From assembly GCA_963576565.1 (NCBI GenBank), contig OY755038.1, positions 17,554,087 through 17,618,086 on the forward strand: a stretch of 64,000 nt of DNA. Direction: 5' to 3'. This document shows positions 55,234-64,000 of the stretch, in pieces. Under the pieces are notes generated by a model. It had not been told where the DNA came from and made no database searches. It worked only from the letters and a program-made list of their open reading frames with translations. The position numbers and the translations under genes were made by a program. Numbering within the stretch: the stretch's first letter is position 1; each line of letters begins with the position of its first letter. The stretch comes from Aspidapion aeneum (Eukaryota; Arthropoda; Insecta; Coleoptera; Brentidae).

Positions 55234-55398
55234 ATGCCTCTTTCCTGGAGGCAAATTTTGGTTCTTCTGGTTTCGGTTATCGCGTCTGGTTCGGCAGATT
55301 TGTTCAGCAACTCCTTTCTGGTGAGGTTCAAGAGGGACGTGCATCCCCAAGAAGCACACGATATCGCTAAGCGACATGGTTTCGTCAATTTGGGACCG
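55234..55398 (+). CDS. amon: First coding exon of PC2-type proprotein convertase (amontillado)
   Basis: ATG at 55234 opens MPLSWRQILVLLVSVIASGS (signal peptide), then ADLFSNSFLVRF, KRDVHPQEAHDIAKRHGFVN and LGP, with a gtaagt donor after codon 55 (phase 0). FLVRFKR...AHDIAKRHGFVNLGP is the start of the insect PC2 prodomain. PC2 is a Ca-dependent subtilisin-like protease that, with 7B2, cleaves neuropeptide and hormone precursors at dibasic sites in regulated secretory granules. The remainder of the prodomain and the catalytic exons are not visible to 64000, so intron 1 exceeds 8.6 kb or the copy is partial. An in-frame TTG at 55228 precedes the ATG but is not needed. Confidence 0.8.
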
Positions 55399-56716
55399 GT
55401 AAGTGAATTAATATCGAATAAGAAACGTGAATGAATTGCAAACAGCTGTTTATGTCGTGGACACCTTGCAGAAAATGTTTGATCAGTTTTTTAAGTATCA
55501 AAATTTTTCCAAACTAAGCCGACATATCTGGCGTTAAGAAAGAAATGGTCAAAGTGCAATTTTGAGAAAAACCACACAGAAAAAAAGAGTTGTGAATTAC
55601 ATGAAAGTTTATGCTTCTTTTATGGCCATGAAAAGACATATAAATGTTGTATTTTTACAAGTCCTTTGCAAAATAAATTATTGTAATTTTACCTTTTTTG
55701 TTTGCAAGAGGGCATTAATTAACGCAGTAAAAAATTTTGCTTTATATGCTAAAAACTAAAAAGGTATGAAAATTTTTTTGGCTGGAAAATGTTTTTTTAT
55801 TATTTAAAAAAAATTAATATTTTTGGTTTTTTTAGTTTAGGTTAGTTTATAAAATATAAAGCTAATTTCTTTACTATATTTATCGTTGTTCTCTTGCAAA
55901 CAAAAACCTTAAAAACCAAAATTTGTAACAAAATTAAAAAATGCCGCTATCTTAAAGTTTTATAATTTTTTTAAAATTTAAAAGAATAACAAATTTTTTA
56001 CAGTTCTTGAGATATAAAGCTTATTAAAACAATAGTTCAATTGTTGTTCTATTGCTCACAACGTATACAAATTTGCTGTAAAGTTGATATGGCAAGAGTT
56101 AAAAGCAAAAACTTTGTGAAAAAATATGGAAAAAATCGCAATCTGGGATGTATGACGTCACACAGGCGCTCTAACTCAAATTTGAGGCAACAACCAAGCG
56201 ACTTTTTAATAAGTCATCCATAACCAATCGATTTGAGATAGTCTAAAACTTTCATCCTCAATTTTGTTTCTTTGGGTAAAAAAAAGTTGCTAATTTTTAG
56301 TGATTTTAAAAAATTTATGTCTTTGTTAGTTTTCAAGATAGAAAGCTCATTTTTTCACCGTCTTATTAGGTGTTGTATTGCAAACAAAAAAATAATAGCA
56401 GTTTTTCTGTAAAACTAATTTATAAAAAGTTATAGGCCAAAGTTTGTGGAAACACATGAAAATGGCCATCTTGGAGTTATGACGTCACACCAGCTCTCCT
56501 CCTAGAATTGGTGGCAAACACTTGGTGATATAAAAATGTGTGATCTATTGCCAATCGATGTAGGGCAGTTTAAAAAAAAAACTTCCACAACTATCCCACG
56601 GGAAGTACGACAGGCTACGAAACTAGATGCCGCAAGTGTATACCAATGAATTATATACGAAGTAACTGGAACGGCCACAGCTCTACATTACGATTACGTA
56701 TATGGCGTATGGGACA
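55399..56716. other. Presumed PC2 intron 1 start; ~340-bp tandem similarity
   Basis: No exon found. Segments around 56098-56240 and 56450-56590 repeat with shared atgacgtcaca and ccaatcgat phrases, a diverged direct duplication of about 340 bp. Confidence 0.55.
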
Positions 56717-57145
56717 CTGAGGCAAAAATATTTATATTTTTTGTAGAGAGAGTACGCTGCGTAGGAGGTGCTAACTTTCTCTCTCTAGTTCTAATCACCT
56801 CCTTAATAATTCAAAGGGATTGTCATGTGTGATATTCAATGTTGTCAGTAAATTTTTGAAATTGTGCTTGTAAAAATGAGTTTTGTAGGAGTGGAGTGGA
56901 CAGCCGATTTCCTTTTTGAAGTAAGTAGCTTTGATTATGTAAAAAATTTTATTAGTACCTAATCGCATACTGAATGAATTCCGTTTATAAATAAATAAAT
57001 AAAAATCCAGTTATAGATTAAAAATCATCAAAAGTCCGCGAACTTTCAAAACCACAGAATCTCATCTGTAAGTAAAACTAAAAACGGAAAGGTAGCACCT
57101 CCTGCTTGCTCTCTCTACAAAAAATATTAATATTTTTGCCTCACA
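56717..57145. mobile_element. Foldback MITE, ~430 bp, TIR tgaggcaaaaatatt
   Basis: Left tgaggcaaaaatatttatat...gtagagagag...aggaggtgct, right complement agcacctcctg...ctctctctac...aatatttttgcctca; the inverted match is about 55 bp. The interior has a short ATG frame MSFVGVEWTADFLFE followed by gtaagt (56876-56923), possibly a splice donor. Non-autonomous. Confidence 0.75.
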
Positions 57146-57265
57146 GATCATTGATATACTGGTGGCATCATAAAATCAAAAAACAAACAGACAGCCATAT
57201 CGAAACTTTTCAAGAACATGTCATTTTGTCTTAATTATTATGACCATTATGACAAAGAAAAAAAT

Positions 57266-57932
57266 AGGCGGCAGGGTAGTGCCGTGGTATGGTCGTCGGC
57301 TTCACATGCAGAAGGTACCAGGCTCGCGTCTCGAACGATGCAAAAACAAAAAAAAATCTGTCGCCCTGTCGCCGATTTCCTTTTCAGCGTTCAACAGCCG
57401 TCATCGAATAAGCGATGCACGCAAAAAATATAAGTCGACATTGAACATCGAGAATATACGCAGGTGTAGTCCAGGAGCCGACGACACGCAGCCAGCCGAG
57501 GAACCAGGGATAATAACCCAGGAGCCTGCTATAAGTACTATATAGTCGGAGCCAGGACGGCGCCAGCATAAATCTCCTACAGGCAACCCACGACGACCAC
57601 GACTGTTGCGCTGAAAAGGACAGAAGTCTATCGTCTATAACCAAGTTTTGCTGGGACGATAGCCATGTTAGATAGATGCAAGTCTAACATGTAGCAGGAC
57701 CACCTTTCGGAAGGGGTGTAAAAGCGTGGGTCCACTGTCTATACTGGCTACGCGGTATAACGATCCCTGCCCTCGACAAAGAGGTGTCAGGCAAAATTAA
57801 GTCCTCTTAGAGAAAGAAAACTTGCATCAGTTTGATATATGATGTACGGACAAATTGGGGTTTGCGAAAAGGGCGCGCCGTGTGCCTAGTCGCTAGACGA
57901 AAAAATGGTCTCCCCACCACTACTACTACTAA
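57266..57932 (+). mobile_element. tRNA-derived SINE (family B), copy 2
   Basis: Head gggtagtgccgtggtatggt ... ggctcgcgtctc (degenerate B box), sharing ggtcgtcggcttcacatgca with the copy at 31814-32410. Body and tail correspond along ~600 bp, and it ends with ccaccactactactactaat. Contains the domain tcaggcaaaattaagtcctc shared with family A. Not coding. Confidence 0.8.
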
Positions 57933-58435
57933 TGCCAAAGAAATAAAAACAAGTATAATCCGGTAGTTAATGCACTTTCAAAAATACCTACATATTATGT
58001 ATATCTCGTACCGATACCACTTTTATGGTGCCGAATCGGCCGACAGTGTATGTACTTCCTACCAAATATTTCATTTCTACCAAATATATTTTCCACCAAA
58101 AAAAATTACTGACTCAACCACAAAATCGTCATAAGTCAACTGCAAATAGTTGTTTACTCCGATCCTAAGGCAAAAACATAAACTATTTCGAATACGTTTT
58201 TCCAAAATAATCAAAATTATTAATAAATTATCAATTTTATTGCGGTACTAGATATCTATATAAAACAATTTAGTGTTGATATTAATGTAAGTACCTACCT
58301 ACCTATTTAATATTTAGAACCAAATTTAAATTTATAAACTTGTATTTATTAAAGTATTTATGGAAAACTGTTAAATAAAAGTTTAGGCATAAGAAAAACA
58401 ATAAAATTTATTTTTTAATCATATTTGCGAGAGTT
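57933..58435. other. Intronic/intergenic, nothing recognised
   Basis: AT-rich sequence within the presumed PC2 intron. Nothing identified. Confidence 0.5.
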
Positions 58436-58710
58436 TTCTCACTATTTACATAGGATTAGAGACAAAACCGTCTAATTAACTTCGCAAGAGTGTCACATTG
58501 ACCAAGCAGTGTTCTGAGGAGTCCCATAAGGACGAAACAGTTAACTGTCAACACTTATTAGGTGTCCATTAGATCTTGGACCCCCGTGAGGTTAAGCTTT
58601 TAAGCTTCCCAGGGAAAATATGAGTAAAACAAAACCTCCTTTTTACCCGATTAGCCACAAAACTTGTCTGATTTTTGAAATTCACGGGTACTAAATTTTA
58701 CGTTTCTTAT
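58436..58710 (+). repeat. Dispersed ~260-bp repeat, copy 1
   Basis: Shares tctgaggagtcccataagga, cgaaacagttaactgtcaac and attaggtgtccattagatct with copies at 62094-62345 and 62604-62845. A partial copy is at 44890-45020. Non-coding, class unknown. Confidence 0.8.
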
Positions 58711-59089
58711 GTAAAATTTTTACACCGGGATTTTTTTCCGTGCGGCATAATGCATTGTCGTGGGCCGCGGCCCTTTGAATCACTTTTTGTAGCTATTAAT
58801 TCGACGTAAGAAAAGTGGGTTTAGAGAGTGGGTGTATTATATTTGAATATTAAAATAAGAATGGGTGGGTTTAATAGTAATTATATCGTTATGAAACATT
58901 TTCAATAGTTAAGGCGAGATTTCGGAAATCCACTTTCTAGAAGCATTTTATATTACTTTTTGGCAAATGGTCAATTCCCGCTGAATCCGTATATCCCTGT
59001 TACCAACTCGAAATGTTGACATTGACTGAGATATTCAAGATGGCGGACAACATGGCGGTGAAATTTTTAATTCCCGCTGTAAAGCCCAA
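58711..59089. other. Nothing recognised
   Basis: AT-rich with a GC patch at 58735-58785; no gene. Confidence 0.45.
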
Positions 59090-59830
59090 ATTGACAAAGG
59101 TTCATTCAAATATTCAAAATATATATTTATGTAACTAAAACTAATATATTAGATTTTTTCCAAATTCTCTTAAAAACTAAGCTTCTAAAAGAAAAATTTA
59201 CAATACACTTTATTGTAGACAATAAAATTCCCTTTTTAAAAAGGTATAATTCATTAAGGACAGACTGATAACAAACTCTCTAGCGGCGTCCGTTTATTGA
59301 AGTAATTTAACAAAGTTGAAAAAATACCCATGTTTTTCCCAAGATTTATTCGATTTTTTTTATTTTAAAACTAATGTCTAGTGGTAACTATGTGTTATAT
59401 TTAGTTATAGTCATTAAAATTTCCTTTAAAATGATGCATAACATGATTGGTTTCATAATTAAAACTTTAGGGGCATCCGTAAATTAAATCAATTTTAAAA
59501 CAACAGAAACTAAAATTTTTCTTTCACGTTTATCTAATTTTCTCAGAATCTAAGCTTAATATGAAAAAATAAATTTTATGCTTTATTGAGAGAGTAAAAT
59601 TTTCTTTTCAACTGTCTAAAACATTGTAGGGTTTGGCTTATTGGAAACTCTCCAGCGACATCCGTAAATGGGTGTGATTTAAAAAAATCATTAAAAAAAC
59701 CATGTTTTTTACACGTTTTATTCAATTTTCCTGAAAACCAAGCTCTTAATCAAAAAAAGTGTTTTATACTTCGTCATAGACAATAAAATGTCCCTTTAAG
59801 TGGTTCATCCTTAATTTGAAGTAATGAATT
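59090..59830. repeat. Tandem ~300-bp repeat with 'agacaataaaat' phrases
   Basis: Two to three diverged units share ttattgtagacaataaaatt, actctc.agcg.c.tccgt and ccatgttttt. A partial copy occurs at 61690-61780. Non-coding. Confidence 0.6.
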
Positions 59831-59959
59831 TAAACTAATGATTTAAAATTTTGCGTAATTTAATTTCTTTTAAGAAGACTATTAGTCGTGAACGTACCAA
59901 AGTGCATTCAAAATGTTTCTTAATACTTTATTTTGAAATCTCTGCAAAACTAGAATGTT

Positions 59960-60520
59960 ACTTTCTTTAATACAACCCCGTAGTAAAAAAATACGTCCAT
60001 ACTGGTTTCAGTATTTGTCTATAAAACAGTAACTTATTATGAACTGTTAAATTGCACTTCCTTCCAATTATCCAGTTCATTTTTCTATATCTTATCTCAA
60101 GTTTTTCTTTTATTTTCTTAACATGTGCTTTCCAGCGCAATTTGGCATCAAGTGGCATACCGAGATATTTTGCCTGATTTAAATGTGGGAATGTTGTTAA
60201 TAATTGTGATTTAAATTTTTGTTTGTAAAATCAACATGAATTGATTTGGTTTTATTTAATTCTATTCGCCACTGTGTGGTCTAACTGTGAACTTCGGTGA
60301 CTGCATCCTGAAATTTTTCTATGCATTCTTCAATAGATTTTTCTACCGTCAATAAACCAGTATCATCGGCAAATGTTGCTAAGTCACAATTTTCTGGCTT
60401 TGGGATATCGCAACTGAATAATAAGTATAGATAAGAGCCTAGTACGGTACCCTGGGGTACGCCTGCTTGAATTTCATTGGAATGTCTATCAGATATGTAT
60501 GATTTCAATACATATATCAG
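59960..60520 (-). mobile_element. Jockey-like LINE RT fragment
   Basis: The minus strand reads SYISDRHSNEIQAGVPQGTV, LYLLFSCDIPKPENCDLATF and ADDTGLLTVEKSIEE (motifs B/C: AGVPQG and FADD), then after a stop WRIELNKTKSIHV, and after a frameshift YLGMPLDAKLRWKAHVKKIK with the LLFYRQILKPVW tail. Corresponds to part of RT palm/thumb of Jockey-type elements. 5' and 3' parts are missing. Confidence 0.85.
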
Positions 60521-61689
60521 AATATTGTTTTGGCAGAAAACGTTTTAGTTTAAAATGAATGCTTTTATGCCACCAATATAAATGACACGAAATTACCGAC
60601 ATGTAATTTTTTATAGGCCATTGTGTTATAGCAGATTTTTATATCTTTAGGTATATAACATTTTACATTATAGCCAAGCCAACCTCTATTAAAGCTAGAA
60701 GGACTTTTGAAAGTTAAAAATGTATGCAAATATGTAGAATATGCAAATATCTGAGCCCCGTCGGAATTTTTCATGTACCGTGCTACCTACATAAAGGAAA
60801 AATCTCTTCAAGCGAGGAGACAAAAACTTTACATTTTAACTACTGAGAGGGTGTGTAGCTTTAGGCTTTGTCGCTTTAAGGCTATTTTACTTGATTGTTA
60901 GAGTAGATGAGAGATGGTGGCCTTATTATACCAGACCGGACTTATGTCACGGCACTTGCAATAAGGCAGACGGAATGTTAAAAATGACTTACAACCAGAC
61001 TAGTGCACATAGTACAATGAATAGAGGAGTTTTACCCTACAAAAGGTCCGGTAGTTCTGAATTTTTGATATGTTATTAAGGTCGAAAGGGTTGTTAAAAA
61101 TCTGAGTTTTCATCACCCCCACCCCTGTGCTTCCTCCGCCATCTTGAAAAACCCATCAAAAATTGGCACTTTTTGTAGTTTTTTGCCTGTAACTTCGTTT
61201 CAGTATACTAAATCGCAAAAAGAGTTATTTTTGTAGAGGATATAATTGTCTACAATTGGGGTGTACTATGGTTGTTGTGCGAGCAGTAGTAACGGAGCTA
61301 GGTAATTTCCAAAAATGACTAAAATCACGTGCTTGTGCAAATTTTCAGATTTTTTCTACTTTAGACGGCATAAGCTCCGAAATACTTTGTTCTAGGGTAA
61401 AAGTTCTAAGAACATATCTTGTAGAGAATTTTATCAGCTACAAAATCCATTCTTTAAATGTATTTTTAAATATTGTAATGGAGTGGGAGTAACGTTTAAC
61501 TTAAAGTAAGTAAGTTAGAAAATAATAATTTTTTAAAATTTAGTGCTTTAAACGGCACCTTTATATTTATTTTTATTTTTTTGTGTAAATTTAGTGACGT
61601 ACAAAAAGGTAAGAGAGCTTAGGGGTCAAACACCTCCTTAAACTAACCACCTCTTCAACCCCCCCCCCCAGACCCCCCAAAATCTAACA
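60521..61689. other. Nothing recognised
   Basis: AT-rich. No RT motif was identifiable in the ORFs at 60565-60774 or 60891-61079. A C-run lies at 61659. Confidence 0.5.
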
Positions 61690-61799
61690 TATTTAGGTTT
61701 TCTCAAATTTTCTCAAAAAATACGCTTCTAAGAGAAAAATGTGTAATATACTTTATTGTAGACAATGAAATTTCCTTTCGTTTTTTATTTTTTTTTTAT

Positions 61800-62092
61800 T
61801 TAGTCGGTTTAGAATGTTTTTCTACGTTGTCCGACGCCTATTCTCCACCTCCTTCGATCCTGACAATCATCTTCTGTCAGATTTTTTTGACTCATTGATC
61901 TTTGGATTGACTGCCATTCTAGTTTAGGACGCCCTCTTTTTCTGCGCCCTATTGGTGCCATTCTGCCATTCTAGGACCTGCTTTGGTAATCTTTCGTCGT
62001 TCATCCGTTGTACATGGCCGTACCATATCAGTTGTCTTTTAGTGATGTCATCCGTTATGCTCCCTTCGATTCCCATTCTTTCTTTTATGATC
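61800..62092 (-). mobile_element. RTE-type LINE 3' end, second copy
   Basis: Highly similar to 32517-32800 (same C-terminal WYGHVQRMNDERLPKQ region), but with short indels such as an extra gccattct copy that break the frame. 5'-truncated at ~62092, where the dispersed repeat begins. Confidence 0.85.
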
Positions 62093-62093
62093 T

Positions 62094-62345
62094 ATCACTA
62101 TTTACTTATGATTAGAGACAAAACCATCTAACTAACTTCGCAAGATTTGTCACAGTGACCTAGCAGTGTTCTGAGGAGTCCCATAAGGACGAAACAGTTA
62201 ACTGTCAACACTTATTAGGTGTCCATTAGATCTTGGGCCCCCGTGAGGTTAAGCTTTCAAGCTACCCACGGAAAAATATGAGAGAAACAAAAACTCCTTT
62301 TTGCCCGATTAGCCACGAAACTTGTTTGATTTTTAAATTCACGGG
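62094..62345 (+). repeat. Dispersed ~260-bp repeat, copy 2
   Basis: See copy 1 at 58436. Abuts the RTE tail, and the junction sequence atctatcactatttactt shows that one element inserted into the other. Confidence 0.8.
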
Positions 62346-62603
62346 TACGAAATTCCACGTTTGTTAGTATTATTTGGCTTAAAAATTCCGTTGATTGACG
62401 CTCACGTGTCTTGATGACGGGTAAAAATGCAATATGCGTTGATCCGGCCTGAAAGACAGAAGAGCTATCGTATGTCACTGACTACAGTTTGTTTTCTTTT
62501 ATTTGTATTCGATCTTTCATTGATCGATCTGTATAGCAGTTTTTCGTCTGCTTTTGTTTTTTGTTTCTCTCGTATCTCGGTAGATGGCGCTTCTTGCGAT
62601 AGT

Positions 62604-62845
62604 TTTCTCACTATTTACTTATGATTAGAGACAAAACCAACTAACTAACTTCGCAAGATTTGTCACATTGACCTAGCAGTGTTCTGAGGAGTCCCATAAG
62701 GACGAAACAGTTAACTGTCAACACTTATTAGGTGTCCATTAGATCTTGGACCCCCGTGAGGTTAAGCTTTCAAGCTACCCACGGAAAAATATGAGAGAAA
62801 CAAAAACTCCTTTTTGCCCGATTAGCCGCAAAACTTGTTTGATTG
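62604..62845 (+). repeat. Dispersed ~260-bp repeat, copy 3
   Basis: Nearly identical to copy 2 over ~230 bp, spaced about 510 bp from it. Confidence 0.8.
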
Positions 62846-63474
62846 AAAATATGGTAACTTTTTAACGGAGCTTCGCTTCAAAATACGTTTTTCTCAATAA
62901 TTTATATTATTACTAAAAACGTCGTAGGATCTTCCATTCCTGAGATATTTACAAAATCTGTTTTCAAGGCTCACAGCGTGGATTGTGCTAAGATCCATTA
63001 ATTTAAATAAAAGTATGAATTAAATAGAAATATTGTACTTTTTGAGTACAACTTGCACATAAAAATTATCACGTGCCATCTAGCATGGTAATCAAATATA
63101 AGAGTCAATTATTTTTACCACAGAATTTGAATTTTTTCGTATGTTGGGAAGCCCCATACCCGCCACTGTATCTTGGAAACCAGTCATAGATGGAGATTTT
63201 TTAAAATCCCATTTAAGGTATGCCTGCTCCTTTCAAAACCTTGTAGATTGTTTTCTTATCATCCCTGTTTTATTTCTAAAGTCTGTTGCTCTGCTAAAGC
63301 CACCAGTAGTATGTAAATTTATGCAATATAGGATTTTATTTTCTCTATTTTCTCAAAATAACGATTTTGTTGAATACGTGGTTTTTTTTCTTTGACGGCA
63401 GTTTATCTCAAAAACGATGGCAGCTAGTAACGTGGTTTTTATTACAAGCTTTTATTTAGCTTCAGATGTTCTGT
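62846..63474. other. Dispersed repeat relic then unrecognised DNA
   Basis: 62870-62960 matches the 31600-31700 and 43490-43560 family (cttcgcttcaaaatacg, ttcctgagatatttacaaaa). The rest shows nothing I can name. Confidence 0.5.
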
Positions 63475-63497
63475 CTAACTATCTAACTATCTAACTA

Positions 63498-63682
63498 CAG
63501 TCGAACCTCTATAACTCGAACTCGAAGGGACAACCAAAACAGTTCGAGTTATGGAGAGTTCGAGTTATAGAAATTTGAATAAAAGAGGTTAAAATACACA
63601 TAAAAAGTGCAGGGACCAGTTAAAAGGTTCGAGTTATAGAGAGGTTCGAGTTATAGAAGTTCGAGTTAGAGAGGTTCGACTG
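63498..63682. mobile_element. Tigger/pogo-like MITE, copy 4, inside a (CTAACTAT)n microsatellite
   Basis: 185 bp with CAGTCGAACCTCT / AGAGGTTCGACTG ends and TA duplication. Both flanks are ctaactatctaac microsatellite (63475-63497 and 63683-63710), so it landed in the simple repeat. Confidence 0.9.
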
Positions 63683-63714
63683 TATCTAACTATCTATCAA
63701 ATCTTGTAAAGCGA

Positions 63715-64000
63715 TTTTGTCACACTTCCCAATATCCGATTTGGATGAAATTTGGTACACACATAGTGGTCCCATGACAATACAACATTAAGAAAAAAAA
63801 ATATCCTCCCACCCCTACCCCCACCCCTTCTATAGAAAAATGTGTTCTTGACACACTTCCTGTTATCCGATTTGGATAAAATTTGGTATACATATAGTGA
63901 TCCGATGACAATACAATAATAAGAAAAAAATATCCTCCCACCCCTACCCCCACCCCCTTTCATAGAAAAATGAGTTTTTGACACACTTCCCATTAACCGA
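63715..64000. repeat. Tandem ~131-bp repeat continuing past the window end
   Basis: cacacttccc recurs at 63721, 63852 and 63982 (periods 131 and 130). Units share ccgatttggat.aaatttggta and tcctcccacccctaccccca. Two full units and the start of a third are visible. Confidence 0.9.

Noticed and set aside
63697..63993. 98-aa Gly/Arg/Phe-rich ORFs at the right edge
   Set aside because: Shadows of the 131-bp tandem repeat with C-rich tracts.
1..64000. CRISPR array, operon or bacterial contamination
   Set aside because: No short regularly spaced repeats with unique spacers. Introns, SINEs and LINEs show eukaryotic nuclear DNA throughout.

Overview
The window looks like TE-dense nuclear DNA from an insect. 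It is AT-rich, has long repeat-filled introns with GT-AG junctions, and carries two recognisable host genes. A beetle is plausible from the mix of hAT/ZMYM1-like, Harbinger, RTE and Jockey remnants, but I cannot prove the order or species from sequence alone.

Host genes. (1) A complete chitinase gene lies on the minus strand, with start codon at 20255 and stop at 2964. I rebuilt nine coding exons by hand; all eight introns are GT-AG and the phases agree. The protein is 498 aa: signal peptide, one GH18 catalytic domain with an intact DxxDxDxE motif, a Ser/Gly/Asp linker, and a C-terminal CBM14 (peritrophin-A) chitin-binding domain. (2) On the plus strand, 55234-55398 is the first coding exon of a PC2-type proprotein convertase (insect amontillado), holding the signal peptide and start of the prodomain. 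The rest of that gene was not found and presumably lies past the window edge. The two genes diverge, with about 35 kb of repeats between them.

Layout. 1-2889: tandem array of about 570 bp units, each carrying a frameshifted relic of the chitinase terminal exon. 2964-20255: chitinase, whose introns hold two RNase H-bearing LINE tails (6.7-8.9 kb), a 1.9 kb GT-rich minisatellite (10.0-11.9 kb), two elements with perfect 8-bp target duplications (13.05-14.0 and 14.1-15.1 kb, the first with a TTAA-type MITE nested in it), a mirror-image minisatellite (17.0-17.5 kb) and a MITE (17.7-18.2 kb). 20.3-54.8 kb: intergenic repeats, including LINE remnants, SINEs, MITEs, a ZMYM1/hAT-like C-terminal exon, a THAP-domain relic, a 2.9 kb transposon with TIRs and 8-bp TSD, two Harbinger-type elements, a mariner relic, an inverted duplication and a shared satellite. 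55.2-64 kb: PC2 exon, then more SINE, MITE, LINE and tandem-repeat sequence.

The two genes have no obvious shared pathway. Chitinase degrades chitin outside the cell; PC2 processes neuropeptide precursors in secretory granules. The items most worth following up are the decayed terminal-exon array, the 2.9 kb transposon without a recognised transposase, the SINE families sharing a core, and the mirror-image minisatellite. I saw no CRISPR array, operon, intact tRNA or rRNA gene.
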